A DNA stretch of 64,000 nt from Halorubrum salinum (GTDB taxonomy: Archaea; Halobacteriota; Halobacteria; Halobacteriales; Haloferacaceae). Both the position numbers and the translations under genes were made by a program. This document shows positions 18,201 through 25,917 of the stretch, in pieces (the stretch's first letter is position 1; each line of letters opens with the position of its first letter). A model generated the notes under the pieces. It searched no databases and was not told where the DNA came from. It was given only the letters and a program-made list of their open reading frames with translations. The DNA lies in contig NZ_JANHDO010000006.1 in the NCBI RefSeq assembly GCF_024494575.1, forward strand, positions 62,001 through 126,000. Reading direction: 5' to 3'.

Positions 18201-19438
18201 AGAGCGGACAGGTGATGGGTGCAGAGCGTGGTGGACTGTGTCCCCTGTTCGAAATCAGTTTCATCAGACGCAATCTGGCCTCGAAGCTGATCTGTATAGA
18301 ACTCAAACGCTGCTACGTGGATTTCACCCGGATTCGACTCCTGGCGGAGCAAGAACTCCCTGAACTTGTCGTGGATCGCGTACCGAGTCGTCCCGTCGGG
18401 GCCGGTCCTCTTGTCTTGGACGATCACCCGCTTGTTGAAATCACGTAACAACCGGCGGACACCAACCTGGTCAAACCCGTCTTCGTCCGCCAATACAGCG
18501 CTACAAACATACTCATCTAGCTCGGTCAGCGGGGATGTCGCCTGGAGGAACCGCTCTTCATCTCCACCCAGCGCTTCCAGATACTCCACTTCAATATAGT
18601 CACGGATGTCTTCCTCAGGGACCTCGATAGCGGCGGCGGGATCCTCGATATCTGCCAAGAGGCCCAAGTAGTATGGATGGCCACTCACCCGGTCATGGAG
18701 TTTCCGTGCCGTCGCTGGTTCCATTTCAGGTACTTCGTTCATCAGGAGTTCGACGGACTGTGCCTCACTGAACGTAGAAAGTCGGATTACCGGAACTTGG
18801 CCTTTGAACTGTAGACGGCCTACTGATAGTAAGGTGACTTCCGGTCCAAGCACTTCGGCAATCTCGCTGAGAGCATCTTTTATTTTCTTCTCGTCATCGT
18901 CAACGTTGTGGATGTCATCAAGACAGATGAGTCGCTTATGACCGTCTGGAATGTAGTCAGCCATCTGATCCAGTGCTTCAATATATTGGAATCTATCTTC
19001 CGCCCACTCAGGGGGGTTTCGTGTCCATGAGACCCCGCCCCCGCCTCCGAATCCGCCAGCGCTAGCGCTTCCCGAGATACCGGTTATCTCTCGGTCGCCT
19101 TCCTTCACCGATTCTGGGATATCACCAAGGATCGTCCGGTAGATTTTCTGTGCCACCGTCTGGATACTGTGGTGAGAGCCTAACTCAACCCGTTCGGCCG
19201 AGTATTCGTCACCGAACTCGTCCTCCACCCAGTCAAGGAGAAAGGTCTTCCCAACACCTGGCTCGCCCGCAATATGAAACAGATTTTTCTCTCCGTCTAG
19301 GCGCTGAACTATCTGTTCTTGGACGCCCTCCCGTGGGACATAACTGACTGCCAAGGGTGACGAATCTGTCTCCACCTCCTGATCACCTCCGAAAAGGTCC
19401 TTGAGTTTCCTTCCGGCCCTCGTGATGAATGATCTCAT
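15248..19438 (-). CDS. Large STAND-like NTPase with helical-repeat C-terminus
   Basis: A 1396-residue protein. Residues 1-45 are a short basic then acidic lead. The NTPase has Walker A GEPGVGKT (58-65), Walker B LICLDD (170-175) and a sensor segment LLSVGR. A Gly-rich loop (about 122-137) sits between them. A winged-helix-like segment (about 300-375) follows, then roughly 1000 residues of helix-rich acidic repeats without recognised motifs. This plan fits the STAND class (NACHT/AP-ATPase relatives), in which the C-terminal repeats sense a ligand and trigger oligomerisation. Many prokaryotic members are antiviral (Avs and others). No nuclease, protease, TIR or membrane effector is evident at either end. 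It is transcribed alone. Confidence 0.72.
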   Translation of the reverse strand: MRSFITRAGRKLKDLFGGDQEVETDSSPLAVSYVPREGVQEQIVQRLDGEKNLFHIAGEPGVGKTFLLDWVEDEFGDEYSAERVELGSHHSIQTVAQKIYRTILGDIPESVKEGDREITGISGSASAGGFGGGGGVSWTRNPPEWAEDRFQYIEALDQMADYIPDGHKRLICLDDIHNVDDDEKKIKDALSEIAEVLGPEVTLLSVGRLQFKGQVPVIRLSTFSEAQSVELLMNEVPEMEPATARKLHDRVSGHPYYLGLLADIEDPAAAIEVPEEDIRDYIEVEYLEALGGDEERFLQATSPLTELDEYVCSAVLADEDGFDQVGVRRLLRDFNKRVIVQDKRTGPDGTTRYAIHDKFREFLLRQESNPGEIHVAAFEFYTDQLRGQIASDETDFEQGTQSTTLCTHHLSALIELQEQQQSVAGFLERALGEDGLPFYTATVLLDELKAWPTDDVPETVVSTVLSNLEDREPLARYFFDEKVDQSWAEQLYDQEVFADPDIPHMQYLSSIIDVHPDFVVKVITNLDSEDPNTRRWLISIAGDLPADAAAETAAIIESWVSESESFHQLDFYAIQLIQHLVEHGEIEAAVTVLGGVLRAPQRDADLDWQQDEQFEQYELHELFQETREIFVEACGHEFLNALDEALRRILDAGTDPEGEPVYESVASRTPIPDLDYGENNSGERKHILFTYLSLAANQWVSADPNEDSREDLITSYLEDPIPAFRRIGLFLLSQHPDSYQDLVADELGEETNYDDDNIQYDFYRLVETAFSSLDDGQQNQVYKVLREGPQDRQWIEDRAAHEAPDREQSEDEIVQERVERWRLKRMYLLDGEVSADQQEYIDFLVEKYGVPERTASEPYTPSVRGGFVDERGPEDLETLRTWSAETVLQMCVDWKPSEDQSWSFDDDERVEISHWGFAKQLSQLVKEQPASYAERISILEDAKPQYADVVLDGLAEALQNDGRFSWQPVLSFCETVTDEPSQWPSRCRTSIVRLLREGIQSDQTDFPRKYLVRVEGLLVHLLTEVGLETIEEQPHSWKGGVGDPEEEVRRNGVGAVVSYIWWKDQNDCLGDDGLDEPLRGAIQTRIIEDSAVPVRTALGRHFQTFWAADKDLIQSHLDDLFPRGDENEAKQLFSAVWNGYTRGNPLLQPAFSELRPFYRHALDLLAEDESDEGWITAATTASHIGMAYVVEDESLDDDESLIRQFYDMMHSETTANVADAFSQVLDNEDSPLDDHWDAIRGLWQWRLGQVESEITDIEDAAEYHQEFRYFLQCLQHTDATSLEDEQDLVERTAPFLVHQAPHVRIFEEWLGEQSATYPAAAISVYHAVIEAVPDGEWHNVARSSKDEMRETLYTNAIHAGDEPGSHAYKVANRFAAAGYEIDKEFLDSYLSEDDSR

Positions 19439-19530
19439 CCTTCCAAGTCACCAGATGCCACCCGTTTAGCACAACTGATACTAATAGGAAGGGGAGAATA
19501 GCCGTTTCTTATCTCCGACCCTGGAATCGA

Positions 19531-19538
19531 CTTTTATA
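19531..19538 (-). promoter_or_regulatory. TATA box upstream of the STAND gene
   Basis: Read on the minus strand this is TATAAAAG, about 95 bases before the ATG at 19438, predicting a leader of about 65-70 bases. A purine-rich GGAAGG directly precedes the ATG. The rest of the 19439-19694 gap shows nothing else. Confidence 0.45.
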
Positions 19539-19694
19539 GCGGTTATACCATACCTCTAGCTGTATCTGGCGTTGAGTGAGAATATGCATCACAAACGCTG
19601 GAGTTTCCAGCAGTAATTGTGTACGGGTCTATCAGCCGTTTCACGAGAAAGGGTACTATTCGATAGTATTCAAACTAAGAATGAAATCAGCAGT

Positions 19695-21218
19695 TCAGAA
19701 TTGCTCAGTAGGCGCTGATTCCTCCTCCTCAACCTGTTCGTACATCTCGTCCGGGAACGGGAGACTACCCCAGATCGAATAGGGACACTGGTCCTGGCCG
19801 ATGCAGTAGCGCTGCAGATCGTCGTTGTCGCAGTTCATCGGCAACGGCGTGTCGCCGTCGATCGTGTTCGAGAATTCGTAGCGGACCTGGTACTCGGTCT
19901 CCTGTTCGTCGTACCACGGCCACCGAGAGAAGACGTCCTTGAGATCCGCGACGATTTCGTCGAGGCTGCTGTCCTGATACTGCGGGAGCCACATCACCAT
20001 CCGCGCGAAGTTGTAGAGGTCCTTCCTAACCGGCTTCTTCTCGTGCAGTCGCTCCTCCATATTCGCCATACAGGGGAGTTCGAAGAGGTCCTCGATCTCT
20101 CGCACCTCGATCTGTTCGGCGCCGGTCCCGGCTCGTCCGATTCGGTACGTATTGACGCGCCCGTCGCGGTCGATCGTGACTGCCGAGTGGGATTCGTGGT
20201 CGGCCAGCGTCTTCGCGAGACTGCTTGGACTCGAGATCCAATCCGTCACGGAGGATTCCCAGTCATCCTCGGCGTCGTACGCCGTAACTGCTCGATAGAG
20301 CTCTTTCGCCGTGTGGAACTCACCTTTTTGCGCTACGTCGTCGGGCGCATCACTCAGGGCCCGCCGGAGGACGCGGATCGTCCGCTCCCCACGGTCCCAG
20401 TTCCGCCAGATACGCTCGTGATGGCCGGTCTCGAGGAAGCGGTCGATCCGCTCCGTAATTGCCGACTCGTTCGTGGTTAGCCACGTCTGCTGTTCGTCGG
20501 AGAGCCCGTCTTCTTGCACCCGCAGGAGCTTCTTGAACGCCCGCTCAGCATAGTCCCGATACTTGTTGTCGAAATCACCGACCGGGACGTACAGCTTGTT
20601 GTCTTTCACTCGCGTCAGTATCTCCCCGCCATCGTCACTCTCCGTCGACGAATCGCCCTCCAGAACGAGACATTTGCGTGATGCCGCCGCCATCGGGATT
20701 TCGAGGTAGAGGCCCTCCCCGAACTCCGGCATTTCTTTGATGCCCGTACAGACCCGACCTGGATGCGGGCCATCCTCACCGGGCTCCTTGCTGTACAGCA
20801 CGTCGGCGATGTCCTGCTGGAGTGACCCATCGCCGCGGGCGCGGATGAGGGATGCGAGATTGTTGACGTACAGCTCCCGGATGTCGTAGAGCACCTGGAT
20901 GTTCCGGGGCGACGCGTGCTCGAACTTCGGGTGCTCTTTCACACAGATCGCACTCAGCGTCGCGAGCACAGCGAGCGTCCCCGGGTCGTCGACGAACGGC
21001 TCTTCGGCGGCGTCGACACGAACCTGCTCTTTGAACGCCGCCGTCCCGAACCTCTCGACGTCGTTCACGAGGTCCTCGGGCTGGTCCTCGCCGGCGACGA
21101 CGTATCGATTGTACCCACGCGTAAACAGCTGGTTGATGCGGGTCTCACCGTACTCCAGCGGGAGTGCCGCAACTCGATACGCCATTTCCTCGTCGTCGGT
21201 GGGCGTACTCGGACTCAT
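19695..21218 (-). CDS. Primase large-subunit (PriL)-like protein
   Basis: A 507-residue protein whose C-terminus resembles the iron-sulfur domain of archaeal/eukaryotic primase large subunits. Four Cys (about 383, 463, 472, 478) occur in LPCMANM, LPMNC, RYC and DQCPYS, spaced as in a 4Fe-4S PriL domain. The N-terminal 350 residues are alpha-helical and acidic without clear similarity. It ends the leftward operon. Its start overlaps the end of the PriS-like gene by 4 bases, so the two subunits are probably made together as a plasmid primase distinct from the chromosomal one. Confidence 0.68.
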   Translation of the reverse strand: MSPSTPTDDEEMAYRVAALPLEYGETRINQLFTRGYNRYVVAGEDQPEDLVNDVERFGTAAFKEQVRVDAAEEPFVDDPGTLAVLATLSAICVKEHPKFEHASPRNIQVLYDIRELYVNNLASLIRARGDGSLQQDIADVLYSKEPGEDGPHPGRVCTGIKEMPEFGEGLYLEIPMAAASRKCLVLEGDSSTESDDGGEILTRVKDNKLYVPVGDFDNKYRDYAERAFKKLLRVQEDGLSDEQQTWLTTNESAITERIDRFLETGHHERIWRNWDRGERTIRVLRRALSDAPDDVAQKGEFHTAKELYRAVTAYDAEDDWESSVTDWISSPSSLAKTLADHESHSAVTIDRDGRVNTYRIGRAGTGAEQIEVREIEDLFELPCMANMEERLHEKKPVRKDLYNFARMVMWLPQYQDSSLDEIVADLKDVFSRWPWYDEQETEYQVRYEFSNTIDGDTPLPMNCDNDDLQRYCIGQDQCPYSIWGSLPFPDEMYEQVEEEESAPTEQF

Positions 21219-22099
21219 TCGTCGATCACCTCGGGTGTCGCCGACCGAACGTCGAATGCCGGGCTCTCGATGGGTTGAACGATGCTACAGACGTCGGCGT
21301 GGAGTGAGTAGGGCAGGCGGGCGACCCGCCGGCGGTCGGCCGTCACGACGGGGTCGATGGGGATGTCGTACGTCTCGAGGAGGAGGTCGTTCAACACTTC
21401 GCGACTCTGCTCGTCGTATCGGTGTGCCGGGTCGGTATCCAGCAGGTAGACGTGGACCCCCTGCCCGCTGTACACGACCATCGTCTCCTCGGCGTCGAAA
21501 TCGTCCTCGAAGATATCCCTCAGCTCGAACCCGTACTCGATGGCGCGGTCGATGTCTTCGAAGGCGTACGGATACCCCTCGGGAGCGGCGTCGAGGATAC
21601 CCGCAGCATCGAGAAGCGCATCGTCGTCCTGATCCTCGACGTCCGCCGACACCAGCTCCTCCGCTCTGTCTCGGGCGATCTCTTTCGCGTCGATGTCGAC
21701 GAGGAGGACCCAGGGTCGTTCCCAGTGATCCAGCGCGTAGTAGACGGCGTCGGGCCGTGGGTCCGGTTTCTCCAGCACCTCCGGATCAGCAAGCGCGAAC
21801 TCGCTCCGCCCCAGCGGGTCGTTGCGAGCTGGGTGTCGAATGAACTCGACGACGTCCTCGAAGTCGTCGAACTCGGGCGTCGTTCGGTCCCCCGACGCAT
21901 CTGTTTGCCACGTATCCCGCCGGATGAAGTCCTTGGCCGGCACCTCGTCTTTGCGCACCGGGTGGGGCTCTCGGAAGGCGACGGCGTACTGTTTCGGGCC
22001 GGTCGCCGTGATAAATTCCGGCAGGTCATCCAGATAGCGGGGGAACTCCTCGGCGTAGTAGGCATAAATCTCCTCGCGGATCGCCTGTCGCCAGGTCAT
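21215..22099 (-). CDS. Archaeo-eukaryotic primase small-subunit (PriS)-like protein
   Basis: A 294-residue AEP-superfamily protein. The catalytic motifs are visible: DID at 135-137 in VLLVDIDAK (metal binding), SGQGVH at 211-216, a third acidic residue in DPVV (about 249), and RLPYSLH at 261-267. Such enzymes synthesise RNA or DNA primers. In plasmids they prime replication or the complementary strand after transfer. It overlaps the VirD4-like gene upstream by 4 bases and the PriL-like gene downstream by 4 bases. This ties primer synthesis to the conjugation-type operon. Confidence 0.83.
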   Translation of the reverse strand: MTWRQAIREEIYAYYAEEFPRYLDDLPEFITATGPKQYAVAFREPHPVRKDEVPAKDFIRRDTWQTDASGDRTTPEFDDFEDVVEFIRHPARNDPLGRSEFALADPEVLEKPDPRPDAVYYALDHWERPWVLLVDIDAKEIARDRAEELVSADVEDQDDDALLDAAGILDAAPEGYPYAFEDIDRAIEYGFELRDIFEDDFDAEETMVVYSGQGVHVYLLDTDPAHRYDEQSREVLNDLLLETYDIPIDPVVTADRRRVARLPYSLHADVCSIVQPIESPAFDVRSATPEVIDE

Positions 22100-25000
22100 T
22101 GGTTGAGTTCTTGATCGAGATTTTTGAAGCCCCGAACGGTGGTCAGGCCCGCAGCATCGAGGTCGTCGACGGCGTCTCTGATGGTCGCGAACGACCGTGC
22201 CGCCCGCCCGCTGACCCGCTCGTCGATCCGATCCGCGTCGGCAAGGCTCTCCAATACGTCGAGCGCCGTCTCGCGATTGTTGAAGGCCCAGATCGCGTCG
22301 GCGTCCACCGCGCTGAGTTTGTCATAATCCTCGACCGGGGCGTGCCGGTTGTTACTCGCGAGCTCTGCTTCGCCGGCCCAGACGAGATCGCCGTCCTCGT
22401 CGATGCCGGCCACGTCCAGTACGGTGCCGTCGTCGGTTTCGTAGTACGGTTCCATGCGAACCACGTCGTCCCGCTGCTGGAGCCAGAGCTCGAGGAGCCG
22501 GACGCCAACCTTGTGTGGCGTTTTCTCGCCGAGATCGCCCGCTCCTGGCCCCGCCTTCAATTCTCTCCCGAGGAGGTCTCGACCGTCCGGGAGGACGGTG
22601 TAGTACTTGCGCCCGGCCGCGGAGTCCGCTTCCAAGAGGTCCTGCTCCGCGAGCTGCTCCACATGGAGATCGTCGTATTCGTCCCGGAGCTGGTTCATCC
22701 TGTCCAGCAGCGTGTACTCGTCGTCCTCTCTGTTCATCACGTCGAGGACCCGATTCAGGAACCGGACGTCGTCACGGCTGAGTCCGCGTTGTCGGAGTTC
22801 GTCATCGGGGACGGGTACGCTGCTTTCCTGGACGGGCGTTGCCCCGTTCTCCGGCTGTGTTGCTTGGTCAGCAGCTGACTCCTCGTCCGTCTCGGTGGCC
22901 TGCCCGAACAGGGGGCTTATCTCTGACTCGTCTGCATCTGGGTCGCTGTCCGTCTCGACCTGGGTGGTCGACGTCGACGCGTCCTCGGTCGTCGAGTCGC
23001 TGATGAACGCGGATTGCGTCGGGTCGGTCGCTGCATCGCCGTCGGCAGCCGAGCCCGTCGACTCAGCTCCCGTACTCCCCCAGCCAGTCTCCTCTGGGGA
23101 AGTGGTCGACTCAGTCGGCTCTGTCAGCCCGTACTGGGCCTGTGTCCGCTCGACCATCCGTGGCCGGGACACGGACTCGAAATGGTCTTCCTGGGGCTCT
23201 GTGAGCGGCTGGTCGCTTTCTGGATGCCCCGGCGCAATCGGGAGCGGCTTTAACGAAAACGGCGGCGGCCCAGTCTTGCCGAACGACGGGCTCGGGAGCT
23301 GTGCGATCCACTCGCCACTTGGGAGCGTGTTGATCCGGTTGCGGAGTTCGGTCGGGCTGAGGTCCTCGTGGGCGAGCGACTCCGCAAGGTCGCGTTCGAT
23401 CGAGATGTTCCCGATGAGCTTCGTCTTGATGTTGTTCAGCACCTCGTCATAGGCCCGCTCGTTCCGATTTCGCACCTGTTCGGGGAACTGCATCACGAGC
23501 CCCATACTCAGGCCGAACGACCGGCCCTGCGGCAGGAGCTGTTCGGAGACAAGTTTCGTCGACGCGACCGGCGCCGCCTCCTCGATGATGAGGTTCGTGA
23601 GCTTCTCGTAGTCCGTCTGACCGTCGCGACGGCGCACCTGCACGGCGTCCCAGAGGTTGCTCAGAAGTAGGAGCGTGATCGCTCGCTGTGCCTCTGGCCG
23701 GAGGTCGCCGAGGTCGAAGATGATGGTTGCATCTTCATCGAGGAACTCGCGGAAGTCGAAGCGGTTGTCGACGTACTCGCCGGCGTCATTCTGCTCGGGG
23801 ACGTGGCTGAAGATCCGCCGGAGATGTGCGTCCTCTTTGAGCTTGTCGAGGCGGTTCCCGACGGCGTCCATCGAGACCTGGAACTGGTGGTTGTCCTTCG
23901 CGAAGTGGCGCGTCAGCGATTCCTCGATGTTCTGGTTGTCCGCCGAGACCGGGGGAATCGTCTGGTCGCGCTGCATCCGGAGCGCGGCGGCGAAGAGGTC
24001 GTCCAGCCCGAACACGTCACTCCCATACTCCTCGTCGAACAGCGCCTTGATCAGGTAGCTGAGGATCTCGTTCGCGACGAACGCCTGCCCGTACTGCTCG
24101 CGGCCCATAATCATCCGGAGGATGTCGTGGAAGTGGTCGACCTTGTCCTGAATCGCGTCCTCGCGGTTGCGACCAGCCTCGAGCGCAGGCCGGATGTCGA
24201 AGAAGGAGAACGCGGGGATTGTCTCCGGGACGCGGAAGTGGTAGACGTCGTCGAGGCCACTGAACCGCTCGTAGTGGCAGCGGAGGTAGTTCTCACACAT
24301 CCCGTCGCCCTTCGGGTCGACGAGGACGACGGGGCCACCAGTCGTCTCACGGAGCGAGAGCGCGTCGTTGATGATGGCCTTCGACTTCCCGCCACCAGTC
24401 GACGCGAACCGCCCGTAATGCGTCGGCAACAGGTCCGGCGGGATCCGAATGGGGTCCGGCCGTGGCTCACCGTTCTCGTCGAGCGCGTAGCCGATGGCCA
24501 TCCCGTCTTGGAACTGCTGGATCAGATCCGGATTCGGCCACGGGAGCGGGTTCCGACTCTGCTGTTCGGCTCTGGTTCCCCGCGTCCCTTCGACGGTCAG
24601 CTGTTCGGAGGAGGGGACGAGGACGAAGTTCGCGAGCTCCGTCCCACAGAGGACCAGCTCGGGGCGTGTCTTCCCTCGGCCCGTCGTCAACTCGCGATTG
24701 AGGAGGCGCTGGAGAGCGGCCCGTGCCTTCTTCTCCTTCGTCTTCTCACGGAAGCCGCTGTCCCGGAGGCGTTGTCCCTCGACCTCGTAGAACGGTCCAT
24801 CGAGAGGGTCGAACACGGGGAGGAGCGAGTCCATCCGGCCATCGAGGTCGTCGCGGGTGTCGTCGGTGGGGACGCCGACGGCCCGGATGTTGACCGTGAA
24901 CGACCGTTTGGCGTTCTTCGCGTCGATGTACTCGATCCGCTTCTGGACGGCCTCGCTGAGCTGTCGGTCGTCCTGGTCGCTCCGCTGCTCCTCGACCTCG

Positions 25001-25917
25001 AGTAACGACCCGACGACCTCCTGGAAGAACGTGTCGCGGCCGTCGACGAGGTCCTCTTTCCGCACCTCCGCATCGGACTGCCAGCTGGCACGCCGTTGGA
25101 AAACAACCTGGAAGGCGGTCGGCGCTGTCGCCTCCATCAGGTGGTCGATCAGCGCCGCCAGCGCCGCGCCCGGTTCGTCGACGGACGAGAGGTCGCCGTT
25201 CGTTTCCTCCGCTGTGAACGGCGTCAGCGAGGTCATCCAGTCCTGCTTCCGCGATCCGGAGCCACACCACCGAACCCCGAGCGGCGAGACAGCGTCTTGT
25301 GCCGGGCGAGCCAGAATCGTTCCCGCCGGTGTCATCGTCGGCTTCTCGATGGCCCGTCGCTCTTCCTCGTCGTCTGGAAGTGCATCGGGCGGCGCCAGTT
25401 CGAGGGCTGAGCCCCCGACAGTAACGTGATGATCGGGGACGCTCGTGGTTGCCGTACCGCCGTCGACAACGGGGTCTGCTTCGGTTGCCTCGGAATCCAC
25501 TGATTCCTCGTCGATATCGTACTGTTCTGCCGGGTCAAACTCGTACTGCAGCCGCCCGGCCTCGTAGTGGTCGACGAATTCCTGCGGTGTGAACTCGACT
25601 GGCTGAATGAGACGAGCGGCGACGTCGACGTCGACGCGCTCGATGTCGAACGTGGCCGGATAGATGGAGCGGAGGCGTTTCTCAACCGTATCGAGGTGGG
25701 CGTCGGCCCCGTAGAAGAACTCCACCGGGTCGTCGGGTCCATCACTGATTGCGAGGAACTCGAATCGGGGTGGTGTCTCACTGTGGAGTGGGTTCAGCTT
25801 CGCCCCGAGGCCCGACGAGCCGGGCGTGGTCAGTTTGTGGAGGCTGTCGAGGACTCGGGGGATGCTCTCCGGGTCAAGCCGCTCGGATGTCGGCGTGACG
25901 CGCAGGTACTCAGCCAT
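22096..25917 (-). CDS. VirD4/TraG-like coupling ATPase with extra C-terminal domain
   Basis: A 1273-residue ATPase of the HerA/FtsK/VirD4 class. Walker A is STGGGKS (about 506-512) and Walker B LTNLIIEEA (about 773-781), with QFPEQ in the sensor region. The N-terminal 480 residues are a haloarchaeal-specific domain. No N-terminal membrane helix is seen. After a disordered acidic linker (about 920-1040), residues 1045-1135 look like a winged-helix region. About 1136-1273 contains D (1168), E (1183) and E (1185) in a strand-rich context reminiscent of restriction-endonuclease folds. The family pumps DNA or couples substrates to a type IV secretion channel. It overlaps the VirB4-like gene by 8 bases. 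Confidence 0.78.
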   Translation of the reverse strand: MAEYLRVTPTSERLDPESIPRVLDSLHKLTTPGSSGLGAKLNPLHSETPPRFEFLAISDGPDDPVEFFYGADAHLDTVEKRLRSIYPATFDIERVDVDVAARLIQPVEFTPQEFVDHYEAGRLQYEFDPAEQYDIDEESVDSEATEADPVVDGGTATTSVPDHHVTVGGSALELAPPDALPDDEEERRAIEKPTMTPAGTILARPAQDAVSPLGVRWCGSGSRKQDWMTSLTPFTAEETNGDLSSVDEPGAALAALIDHLMEATAPTAFQVVFQRRASWQSDAEVRKEDLVDGRDTFFQEVVGSLLEVEEQRSDQDDRQLSEAVQKRIEYIDAKNAKRSFTVNIRAVGVPTDDTRDDLDGRMDSLLPVFDPLDGPFYEVEGQRLRDSGFREKTKEKKARAALQRLLNRELTTGRGKTRPELVLCGTELANFVLVPSSEQLTVEGTRGTRAEQQSRNPLPWPNPDLIQQFQDGMAIGYALDENGEPRPDPIRIPPDLLPTHYGRFASTGGGKSKAIINDALSLRETTGGPVVLVDPKGDGMCENYLRCHYERFSGLDDVYHFRVPETIPAFSFFDIRPALEAGRNREDAIQDKVDHFHDILRMIMGREQYGQAFVANEILSYLIKALFDEEYGSDVFGLDDLFAAALRMQRDQTIPPVSADNQNIEESLTRHFAKDNHQFQVSMDAVGNRLDKLKEDAHLRRIFSHVPEQNDAGEYVDNRFDFREFLDEDATIIFDLGDLRPEAQRAITLLLLSNLWDAVQVRRRDGQTDYEKLTNLIIEEAAPVASTKLVSEQLLPQGRSFGLSMGLVMQFPEQVRNRNERAYDEVLNNIKTKLIGNISIERDLAESLAHEDLSPTELRNRINTLPSGEWIAQLPSPSFGKTGPPPFSLKPLPIAPGHPESDQPLTEPQEDHFESVSRPRMVERTQAQYGLTEPTESTTSPEETGWGSTGAESTGSAADGDAATDPTQSAFISDSTTEDASTSTTQVETDSDPDADESEISPLFGQATETDEESAADQATQPENGATPVQESSVPVPDDELRQRGLSRDDVRFLNRVLDVMNREDDEYTLLDRMNQLRDEYDDLHVEQLAEQDLLEADSAAGRKYYTVLPDGRDLLGRELKAGPGAGDLGEKTPHKVGVRLLELWLQQRDDVVRMEPYYETDDGTVLDVAGIDEDGDLVWAGEAELASNNRHAPVEDYDKLSAVDADAIWAFNNRETALDVLESLADADRIDERVSGRAARSFATIRDAVDDLDAAGLTTVRGFKNLDQELNQ

